NCBI GenBank assembly: GCA_035771165.1
Contig: JAWNZC010000179.1
Coordinates: 606,501-670,500, forward strand
DNA from: Paragorgia papillata
Taxonomy: Eukaryota > Cnidaria > Anthozoa > Scleralcyonacea > Coralliidae
Length of the DNA: 64,000 nucleotides
Direction: 5' to 3'
Under the pieces are notes generated by a model that ran no database searches, was not told where the DNA came from, and worked only from the letters and a program-made list of their open reading frames with translations. A program made the position numbers and the translations under genes. Every line of letters starts with the position of its first letter. Position 1 is the first letter of the stretch. Of this stretch, positions 52,001-59,895 are shown piece after piece.

Positions 52001-55000
52001 CCCAGTTGCGTTGATAACGTTGTCTAGAATAATACCAACACATTAATGCGTCGTCCAAAACGCCGCATAACAATTACTTATAAGGTGAATTATGCATGGC
52101 ACTCAACATTTCTTTAAAATGCTAAATGGTAATACGCAAGTTTGATATCTCAACTGCACATACAGAGACCTTCTCGAGGCAAAAATTGCGAATTCTATTT
52201 TTTTTAGTTTAAGTATAGTAGTTTATTAGATATCGTGTGGTGATTTTTTAAAAAATGTTTCCTTTAATTCTTAGTCGTAAAAACGGCTTTCTCCTTTTCA
52301 CAGAAAGTAAGACATTGATTATTTCCATCGCGTTCATCGTATTATTTCTAAACACACCCCAAAGACCTATAGTATCCTTAAACTTTATCGGATCAAACTA
52401 CAATATTACATATTTCCAAAACTGAAAGACAAATAAAAAAGTAGTTACCCAAACGAAGAAGGCGCAAACGGGACGCCAGTACCCATGCAAAAAAATATAA
52501 TACGCAACATAGCTTACCACAGGGTGTCCCAAAAAAAATGCCCCCCATCCATTTACGAGGTGCAACTTCTTTAATTATGGTACAAGAAGTAAATTTTCAT
52601 ATCACGCCGAAAGCCCATCCCTCCTTCTTTGTTGTCTGAAATTTTCAGAGCTAAGTAGTTATCTACTCGCTTCCTGTGGTCATTTAAAGAGGCAACATCA
52701 AAATTTGAACTTGTCCAAATTATGTATGCTACGTCAAGATTTGGAAATCTTCTCCTAAAGGCTTCCCTTGTCCTTGTTGGGCTTCTTGTTTCATGATAGA
52801 AAAGTACCATGAATGCTCTTTCCTCGGGAGTGAATTGTTGTCCACTCGCGATCAAGCTCTCGGCAACGCCCTCCGTGGCTCAGTGGTCAGAGCATTGCAC
52901 TAGAATCGCAAGGTCGTGGGTTCAATTCCTGCCGGAAGGCCTGTGTAGTTGCATTTTTCGCAACTGGTCCCGGTTTGGTCTTAAAATGTATATATTCTAC
53001 ACTCGAATTTTCCTTCACCCAAAATCCTTAGAACATGCTATGTAATCGAGTGAAATGCCCAATGTTACTTATAATATACCCAATTCTCTCCTGGCATTAC
53101 CACTTTATAAGAGTACATATGCACGGAGCTTTATGTTTTATTTGTTAACTACAACATGTCGAACAAGAAAACAACGTGAAGAAGAACCCCCATGAATCTT
53201 CTTCGGTATCCTAGCAACTCAGGCATCGAATGCCACAGGCACCCCAAAGTATACTTTTGAAATCACAGTTTTCTCAACACCCGCTTAGGAAGTATATGTA
53301 ATAAGTATAATAACTATCACAGTCATCTACTCACCTCTTTTTTTGAATGGCTCCCCAACACAGCAGCACCTAATTTTCCCTGACTGGCATACTGTCCATT
53401 GACACTTTATTATCATAGCAAAAATGTTAAAAAAATATAAATGCAAGAAATCCTGGCTGGTAAGTGCTCATCCTATTAAATTTCACAGTAACAGTAACAC
53501 CACAACCAAACTGTAATATTTGCACAAATTGCACAATATAAAGTATAACTTACAATTTATATTTATATTCATGTAATACAGCTGGTGTATCTTGACTAGT
53601 AGCAGGAGCTTATGGAAATACAAATGAAAAGTATATGAGTAATACACATATTAAAGGCACTAAAAATTAAGTTTGTCCAATTTGAAAGAACTCATAAAAT
53701 TGTAATAGAAAATCCTTTACAACTTTTTCATATCTCTCTTCGTTTTCAAGATATTTCAATTTGTTTGATACATGTATGTAAATGAGATGGTCTCTGACAT
53801 CAGGTGTGGGGTAAAATATTTTCACATGTAGCAAAACCAGTTAATCTCTAAGTTTGTTCAGCGAAATCATTTGAAACTGTGCACATAAAAACTCCTTGCG
53901 ACACTGAACATTTCATGTTAGATATGTAAGTGATTTTGCTCTGTATGAAAATACTTTACCCCACACCTGACGTCAGAGACCATCTCATTTACATATCAAA
54001 CAAATTGAAATATCTTGAAAATGCAGAAAGATACAAAAAAGTTGTAAAGGATCTTCTATTACAATTTTATGAGTTCTTTCAAATTAGACAAACTTAATTT
54101 TTAATGCCAATCCCCTTGAAATGAAAGATGGAAAAGCAATGTCAGAAAAGTACTAGCTTGACTAGTTTGAATGATGTAAAACATATATATATATTTATAA
54201 AATAATTATAGTAAAGTTCCAAAAGTAATGACCCTCGTTACTTTCAGAAATAGCAGCCTTTAGTGATCGCTACTTTAGGGGGGTCATTACTTTAGGGGGG
54301 TCATTACTTTAGGGGGGTCATTACTTTAGGGGGGTCATTACTTTAGGGGGGTCATTACTTTAGGGGGTCATTACTTTAGGGGGGTCATTACTTTAGGGGG
54401 TCATTACTTTAGGGGGGTCATTACTTTAGGGGGGTCATTACTTTAGGGGGGTCATTACTTTAGGGGGGTTGTTACTTTTAGGGGTCATTACTTTAGGGGG
54501 TTGTTACTTTAGGGGGGTCATTACTTTAGGGGGGTTGTTACTTTTAGGGGTCATTACTTTAGGGGGTTGTTACTTTAGGGGGGTCATTACTTTAGGGGGT
54601 CATTACTTTAGGGGGGTTGTTACTTTTAGGGGTCATTACTTTAGGGGGTTGTTACTTTAGGGGGGTCATTACTTTAGGGGGGTCATTACTTTAGGGGGGT
54701 TGTTACTTTAGGGGGGTCATTACTTCAGGGGTCATTACTTTAGGGGGGTCATTACTTTTGGGGGTCATTACTTTAGGGGGGTCATTACTTTTGGGGGTCA
54801 TTACTTTAGGGGGGTCATTACTTTAGGGGGGTCATTACTTTAGGGGGGTCATTACTTTAGGGGGGTTGTTACTTTAGGGGGGTCATTACTTCAGGGGTCA
54901 TTACTTTAGGGGGGTCATTACTTTTGGGGGTCATTACTTTAGGGGGGTCATTACTTTTGGGGGTCATTACTTTAGGGGGGTCATTACTTTAGGGGGTCAT

Positions 55001-58000
55001 TACTTTAGGGGGGTCATTACTTTAGGGGATCATTACTTTAGGGGGGTCATTACTTTAGGGGGTTGTTACTTTAGGGGGTCATTACTTTAGGGGGTTGTTA
55101 CTTTAGGGGGGTTGTTACTTTTAGGGGTTATTACTTTAGGGGGTCATTACTTTAGGGGGGTCATTACTTTAGGGGGGTCATTACTTTAGGGGGTTGTTAC
55201 TAATTTAGGGGGGTTGTTACTTTTAGGGGTCATTACTTTAGGGGGTTGTTACTTTAGGGGGGTTGTTACTTTAGGGGTCATTACTTTAGGGGGTTGTTAC
55301 TTTAGGGAGGTCATTACTTTAGGGGGTCATTACTTTAGGGGGGTTGTTACTTTAGGGGGTTGTTACTTTAGGGGGGTCATTACTTTAGGGGGTTGTTACT
55401 TTAGGGGGGTTGTTACTTTTAGGGGTCATTACTTTAGGGGGTTGTTACTTTAGGGGGGTTGTTACTTTTGGGGGGTTATTACTTTAGGGGGGTTGTTACT
55501 TTAGGGGGGTTGTTACTTTAGGGGGGTCATTACTTCAGGGGTCATTACTTTAGGGGGGTCGTTATGTCAGGGGTCATTACTTTAGGGGGGGTCATTACTT
55601 TAGGGGGTCATTACTTTAGGGGGGTCATTACTTTAGGGGGGTCGTTACATCAGGGGTCATTACTTTAGGGGGGTCATTACTTTAGGGGGGTCATTACTTT
55701 AGGGGATCATTACTTTAGGGGGGTCATTACTTTAGGGGGGTCATTACTTTAGGGGGTCATTACTTTAGGGGGGTCATTACTTTAGGGGTCGTTACTTTAG
55801 GGGGGTCATTACTTTAGGGAGGTTGTTACTTTAGGGGGGTCATTACTTTAGGGGGGTCATTACTTTAGGGAGGTTGTTACTTTAGGGGGGTCATTACTTT
55901 AGGGGGTCATTACTTTAGGGGGGTCATTACTTTAGGGGGTCATTACTTTAGGGGGGTCATTAGTTTAGGGGGTCATTACTTTAGGGGGGTTGTTACTTTA
56001 GGGGGGTTGTTACTTTAGGGGGGTTGTTACTTTTAGGGGTCATTACTTTAGGGAGTTGTTACTTTAGGGGGGTTGTTACTTTTAGGGGTCATTACTTTAG
56101 GGGGTTGTTACTTTAGGGGGGTCATTACTTTAGGGAGGTTGTTACTTTAGGGGGGTCATTACTTTAGGGGGTCATTACTTTAGGGGGTTGTTACTTTAGG
56201 GAGGTTGTTACTTTAGGGGGTTGTTACTTTAGGGAGGTCATTACTTTAGGGGGTTGTTACTTTAGGGGGGTTGTTACTTTAGGGGGGTCATTACTTTAGG
56301 GGGGTCATTACTTTAGGGGTCGTTACTTTAGGGGGGTCATTACTTTAGGGGGTCATTACTTTAGGGGGGTCATTACTTTAGGGGTCGTTACTTTAGGGGG
56401 GTCATTACTTTAGGGGTCGTTACTTTAGGGGGGTCATTACTTTAGGGAGGTTGTTACTTTAGGGGGGTCATTACTTTAGGGGGGTCATTACTTTAGGGGG
56501 GTCATTACTTTAGGGGGTTGTTACTTTAGGGGGTCATTACTTTAGGGGGGTCATTACTTTAGGGGTCGTTACTTTAGGGGGGTCATTACTTTAGGGGTCG
56601 TTACTTTAGGGGGTCATTACTTTAGGGGGGTCATTACTTTAGGGGTCGTTACTTTAGGGGGGTCATTACTTTAGGGGGGTTGTTACTTTAGGGGGGTTGT
56701 TACTTTTAGGGGTCATTACTTTAGGGGGTTGTTACTTTAGGGGGGTTGTTACTTTTAGAGGTCATTACTTTAGGGGGTTGTTACTTTAGGGGGGTCATTA
56801 CTTTAGGGGGTTGTTACTTTAGGGAGGTTGTTACTTTAGGGGGGTCATTACTTTAGGGGTCGTTACTTTAGGGGGGTCATTACTTTAGGGGGGTCATTAC
56901 TTTAGGGGGTTGTTGCTTTTGGGGGGTCACTACTTTTGGGGAGCTAAAATTGTTATCTTTAAAACCAGTACACGCTCTATCTCCTATATAAAAGATGCAA
57001 ATTACAATCAACAATTGTTGCTAAAACAGGATTTATTTGTGTGTATTACTACTTTCAGGGGATCGCTACTTTTGGGGGGAGGGCTAACTTCGATGAAATA
57101 ATACCCTGAGGGATGATATATCCCGAGGGTGAGTCATCCCTCGGGGTAATATTTCATCGAATTCCCCTCACTCCAGGTCTATAAATGCTAAATATCCTAT
57201 ATCCTATTATTCAATTGTGACAGAAATAATTGTCATAATAAATGTCACTTTTATATCACAATGAACAGACTTTTGAAATATTGTATTAGAAATAAGCTTA
57301 CACATACAGCTATTTTATAACAGGGGCGGCGCGCTAAGGTATTAAAGGTATTAGTCTAATACCTTTTTTTCTCCAGATTGAAATGAATTGTAAAATAATA
57401 TAATTATTCCAAGAACAGAGCGGATGGAAGAAAACAACATCTTTGTTTTTGATTGTTTGATTTCAATTCCGCAGTACCGTACCGTCCTCGCTGATGCGCG
57501 CAACAACCTTAGCGACAAGTGTTTGAAAGGCTTAGACCTCAAGGTATTAGAATCTCAAAACTAATACCTTGGCTTGACAAGAAACGCGGATTTTCGGTGT
57601 TAAATTTCACCACAGGTGGTACAATATTTATATTTTAAAGTCAGACGCTTTACTATTTCGATTTAAAACTGCTTTTATTTCGCAGCGAGAAGTCTGCAAT
57701 TCTTTTCACTTCATTACATTAACAATATATAACATCTCAATATATAAATCGTCCATGTAGTATCGGCTGTATCGCCTATTTCACAAGGAAAAGCTCCCAA
57801 CACAGGAGTTCAACACTTCAATAATATGGAAACAAAGAGCAATTATTATAACAATTTTGAAGCTTTGATATGGCGACTAGAATTTATCTGACGAAAGGAA
57901 AACCTTCTTGAATCCATATTTAACAAAAAAAGGCATAAGTCCTCCTTCAAAGGTAAGAACGATGCGAATATTTGTATATCTAACAACGCAATCCTACAAG

Positions 58001-58901
58001 GTATTAGTTTTGCGATTCTAATACCTTGGCCGCCTGCGTTCGCAAAACCAGGACGTTGCGCTGATCATATGTATTGTCGGCGCATCACGCAAGCTACTGT
58101 ATTCACACGTGCAGTGCATAAGTATCGCTAAGATGGCGTTGCGGAGGCGAGGCGTGTCCGCGTGTGGCCATCGCTGGGATGTTTCAAAACTTTTTTCTTT
58201 ACTATCGAGTCACAACTGTAAAGTGTACACTTAAAAACTAAGTAAGAGAACAGTGAACAAGTTTGTTCTACATTGCCATTATATTTCTGAGTTGTGCCTG
58301 GTTTGTATTTCCAGACAGATATAATTCAGTGGATATTTCCGTTAATTTGGTCGTGAAGTCATCGAACTGCGTAAAATGCTTAGCATTTAGATCTTCATCT
58401 CGCTTGATTTTTTCAAAGAATATCGTCTGTAGAATGCTGGAAATAGCATTTCAGAGCCTCTAGATTTCAAAATTTTCTGGGGGTATTATACTGTAATTAC
58501 GTTTTATGTAAGTATTTAATAATTAATATCCTACCGACTGAAGCACGTGTGAGCCTAAAAATGAAACATTTGTACAAATGTGAAAACAAAAAGTCTACTA
58601 ACCAGCTTGCTTCTTTGGCTGTTTCGGAGCTGTATAAGTCAACGATTCATTCCCCGACTTACCAGCCTGGCCTCCCCCAAATAAAGACGACAACTTGGAT
58701 TTACTACTGGATAAAAACAGAAAATGAATGCACTATAAATGATCCAGGTGACAAGGACACAAGTTCACTTTCGAAATCACGATTGCAACACCTGAACACC
58801 GAATTCTATCCGAAGAAAAAGCATCCGAGAAAAGCATTTATCTCTTACCCTCCTCCAAACGACGGAGAAAAGTCGTCGTCATCTTCTGGAGAGAAAAACA
58901 T
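45799..58901 (-). CDS. Truncated FKBP15 paralog, no FKBP domain
   Basis: Copies of FKBP15 exons 1-4 and 20-29: 58849-58901, 58603-58706, 53554-53608, 53335-53404, 51852-52023, 50977-51113, 50472-50546, 47991-48062, 47763-47915, 46981-47073, 46812-46883, 46631-46729, 46172-46279, 45799-46020. All have AG/GT borders. Exon 4' ends and exon 20' starts in phase 0, so skipping exons 5-19 keeps the frame. The sum is 1485 bases: 494 residues plus stop. Exonic indels are -9 (3'), -9 (22') and -6 (27'), all multiples of three. The product keeps the acidic N-terminus, a fragment of the WH1-like region, the distal coiled coil and a short Glu-rich end. Whether it is transcribed is unknown. It could also be an uncollapsed haplotype or a young pseudogene. 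Confidence 0.72.
45830..45965. repeat. (CTT)n coding trinucleotide tract
   Basis: Mostly CTT/CCT units. Encodes the Glu run of the truncated paralog on the minus strand. Confidence 0.9.
46172..52023 (-). CDS. Truncated paralog exons 20'-28'
   Basis: Nine exons: 51852-52023, 50977-51113, 50472-50546, 47991-48062, 47763-47915, 46981-47073, 46812-46883, 46631-46729, 46172-46279. Exon 24' is identical at protein level. Others carry scattered substitutions, for example exon 28' has [16 protein letters not shown] against VKQIMNKVFFKIRGEF. No stops or frameshifts. Confidence 0.78.
46343..46563. repeat. (GTTT)n followed by (GGTT)n
   Basis: A dozen GTTT units (46,343-46,400), a spacer, then about 25 GGTT units (46,438-46,545). 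The parent intron has only a short GTTT run and a GTCC array. Confidence 0.95.
47195..47630. repeat. (CCTA)n array with inverted (GGTA)n half
   Basis: CCTACCTACCCA units on the left switch at about 47,495 (CCCACCGTAGGTGGG) to GGTAGGTAGGTGG units, making a large palindrome. The parental intron has only the CCTA orientation and carries the 5S-like element. Confidence 0.92.
48091..48557. repeat. Palindromic family A, copy 3
   Basis: Orthologous to the 20.5 kb copy within the duplicated block, with small indels. Confidence 0.9.
48560..49047. repeat. Palindromic family C, copy 2
   Basis: Matches 20,980-21,468. The loop segment is inverted relative to the parent: here AATGTATATTTTTGTTGTTG precedes, whereas in the parent CAACAACAAAAATATACATT follows. 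Confidence 0.82.
49459..50007. mobile_element. Insertion absent from the parental copy, 7-8 bp target duplication
   Basis: About 549 bases starting ATGAGCTTGGCCGCG and ending ACTATAGGCTAAC, flanked by ACCCACA on both sides. The parental locus (near 21,857-21,863) has ACCCACA once. The duplication length suggests a hAT- or P-type element; no transposase. It inserted after the duplication, or was lost cleanly from the parent. Confidence 0.7.
50055..50440. repeat. Foldback elements, duplicate of 21.9-22.3 kb
   Basis: GATAAAGCATGAGCAGCTG pairs with CGGCTGCGAATGCTTTATCG, with a slightly longer arm than in the parent (GTATCTGATTTAC / GTAAATCAGATAC). Confidence 0.65.
50735..50945. repeat. (ACTGT)n pentanucleotide array
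   Basis: ACTGT/ACTGC units, shorter and more regular at its right end than the parental array. Confidence 0.93.
51206..51365. repeat. (GACG)n / GGACGGACGGAGC array
   Basis: Contains four to five tandem 13-base units GGACGGACGGAGC, a higher-order form not present in the parental array at 23.5 kb. Confidence 0.88.
51491..51798. mobile_element. piggyBac-like MITE with TTAA target and empty site
   Basis: The 308-base element starts AGGTGACAT and ends ATCACCT, flanked by TTAA on each side (51,487-51,490 and 51,799-51,802). The parental copy at about 23,815 has a single TTAA with otherwise matching flanks (CGTAGTTAACAAATC), that is, a precise empty site. TTAA duplication and exact boundaries are typical of piggyBac-type elements. 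No transposase inside. Confidence 0.8.
52516..52858 (-). mobile_element. mariner-like element relic with DUF4817-type helix-turn-helix
   Basis: On the minus strand a frame of 94 codons (52,571-52,855) reads [18 protein letters not shown] and [14 protein letters not shown], resembling the N-terminal DNA-binding (DUF4817-like) part of mariner-type transposases in animals. The left end is CAGGGTGTCCCAAAAAAAAT, typical of such termini. The catalytic domain is absent. It lies in the truncated paralog's intron between exons 20' and 4'. Confidence 0.65.
52866..52942 (+). mobile_element. tRNA-derived SINE head
   Basis: GCCCTCCGTGGCTCAGTGGTC (box A TGGCTCAGTGG) and GGTTCAATTCC (box B) are spaced as in a tRNA. 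The acceptor ends (GCCCTCC / GGAAGGC) pair with one mismatch and the anticodon-loop equivalent is CTAGAAT. It continues into tRNA-unrelated sequence (GTAGTTGCATTTTTCGCAAC) as in a SINE. No long variable arm, so it is not a tRNA-Ser despite the AGA triplet. Confidence 0.65.
52943..53300. other. Probable SINE body and unassigned intronic sequence
   Basis: Follows the tRNA-like head. No gene seen. AACACCCGCTTAGGAAGTATATGTAA at 53,276-53,301 also occurs near 30,148. Confidence 0.4.
53335..58901 (-). CDS. Truncated paralog exons 1'-4'
   Basis: Exons 1' and 2' are nearly identical to the parent, with one Asn-to-Lys change in 2', and keep the CAGTAG tandem acceptor. Exon 3' is 9 bases shorter: the parent HAVAAQAYK becomes HEYKYK. 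Exon 4' differs by one silent change. Introns between 2' and 3' have gained the minisatellite at 54.2-57 kb and a family A element. Confidence 0.75.
53652..54117. repeat. Palindromic family A, copy 4
   Basis: Present in the duplicate's intron 2' but absent from the matching parental position (about 40,945), so it moved after the duplication or was lost from the parent. One octamer reads TGACATCA, the other TGACGTCA. Confidence 0.9.
54205..57075. repeat. G-rich minisatellite (GGGGGGTCATTACTTTA)n
   Basis: About 2.7 kb of 15-18-base units with two main variants, GGTCATTACTTTAGG and GGTTGTTACTTTAGG, interspersed irregularly, plus rarer TCGTTACTT and AGGTTG forms. It is an expansion of the element at 41.6 kb; both ends (AAAGTTC-AAAAGTAATGACC and AGTACACGCTCTATCTCC) are shared. 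Strong strand bias: G-runs of 4-6 only on +. Confidence 0.95.
57085..57190. repeat. GAGGGATGATATATCC repeat, reduced copy
   Basis: Matches the 42.8-43.1 kb cluster but with fewer units. Confidence 0.75.
57315..58483. mobile_element. 1.17-kb insertion in the duplicate (hAT-like?)
   Basis: Interrupts homology to 43.20-43.25 kb. Starts CAGGGGCGGCGCGC; GGTATTAG/CTAATACC words are inverted near 57,340-57,370, 57,540-57,570 and 58,000-58,025; the right end reads CATTTCAGAGCCTC-TAGATTTCAAAA. The ends resemble the hAT-like fragments at 39.0 and 63.25 kb. No transposase motif recognised. Confidence 0.45.
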
Positions 58902-59795
58902 TTCCAAACAGAGTAGGAAAACTCATGTAATATAGATGTACAAAGTTGACCCAAATCCAAACGCGAAACCTTCAAAAACGCAACCAAAGTACATCCGGCT
59001 TCGATATTTTTGTGCAGTCACGCGATGAACCGAAGCTTCACCGACCATGTTCGGAACTCTTCGAAACACGATCGACAAACTTCGGATTTTTCAGAAACGA
59101 TTCAGTTCCGGGGGGGAGGGCGCCCGGTGTTGAAAATGAACGAGACTGAAAGTTGACGATAATACGATAAAAATAAACGAGGCTCGCCTGAAAGTTGAAG
59201 TTTAATTGTCATTCTATGAATTGATGTGGTTGGTACCTTCGTTTTAACTTTATAAAAATAATTTTAAAATATGTCATTGAAGATTTTCTGTAGTTTATTT
59301 AAATTTTCCCGAAAATATTACATTTGTACAAAGTCGCAAAATTAAAATATAAAAGAAATACAAAATTATTGGTAAAAGTCGCAAAAATATATTATATTGC
59401 GACAATATTAATTAAAAGTCGCAAGAATTAATATAAAAATATATATAAAAAGTCAACAATGTACAAAGTCGCAAATTCGGTTTCGAATTACCGATTTGGA
59501 CCAGAACACTGGAAGCATGCCAAAAAGTAGCCTGGTGGTAGTACCCTGTAAGCATTTTTGGTATGGCCCAATTGCAATTTCAAAAGAAAACCAGGCTAGC
59601 CAAAAAGCTGTGAGGATTTGCACGATATGGGGATATTGATATTCGGTTGTTATAACATTCCTTAGTTTCCTTTCCTCACCTTTTATCATTCCTTGACTTC
59701 CTTACCGCCTCGTTTACACTCGTGACTTGTGACACGTAGTTCAGCATAAAGTTGTGCAAATCTTGGTAACGTTTTTCTTTGCTTCGAGATCAACG
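58902..59795. promoter_or_regulatory. Head-to-head intergenic region, paralog / PRDX6
   Basis: The truncated FKBP15 paralog starts at 58,901 (-) and PRDX6 exon 1 at 59,796 (+), leaving 894 bases for both 5' ends. It is largely a copy of 43,663-44,485, with AT-rich runs and repeated GTCGCAAAA words (59,335-59,475). A shared promoter is an inference. Confidence 0.45.
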
Positions 59796-59895
59796 ATGGT
59801 GAATTTGGGCGAGGTTTTTCCAGACTTCCAAGCCAAGACGAGTCATGGCGATATAAAATTCCACGAGTTTCTTGGCGACAAGTAAGTGAGGTTGT
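59582..59895. repeat. PRDX6 promoter/exon 1 duplication, unit a
   Basis: 59,595-59,895 matches 61,108-61,406, including about 140 bases upstream of the ATG and the donor. Confidence 0.88.
59796..59881 (+). CDS. PRDX6: PRDX6 alternative first exon a
   Basis: ATG 59796-59798, MVNLGEVFPDFQAKTSHG to FLGD plus AA of a split Lys codon, donor GTAAGT. Nearly identical to exon b apart from Val7. Confidence 0.85.

Larger units (their letters stand above)
45545..59665. repeat. Partial tandem duplication of the FKBP15 locus
   Basis: Blocks in the same orientation as the parent: 45,545-45,625 matches 25,965-26,042; 45,799-47,160 matches 17,270-18,960; 47,630-49,458 matches 20,050-21,856; 50,008-51,490 matches 21,857-23,818; 51,799-52,035 matches 23,818-24,078; 52,035-52,515 matches 24,930-25,412; 53,305-53,620 matches 40,575-40,925; 57,085-57,320 matches 42,840-43,210; 58,485-59,470 matches 43,253-44,215; 59,510-59,665 matches 44,320-44,485. 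Introns and exons are both present, so this is a DNA-level copy, not retrotransposition. Boundaries are by eye. Confidence 0.88.

Noticed and set aside
52866..52942. Functional tRNA-Ser(AGA)
   Set aside because: No long variable arm, mismatches in the acceptor and anticodon stems, and it continues into a SINE-like body.
54205..57075. CRISPR-like array of short repeats and spacers
   Set aside because: Units are contiguous and similar to each other with no unique spacers, and the genome is eukaryotic. It is a minisatellite.
45799..58901. Processed (retro)pseudogene of FKBP15
   Set aside because: Introns, intronic repeats and upstream DNA are copied too, so it arose by DNA duplication.
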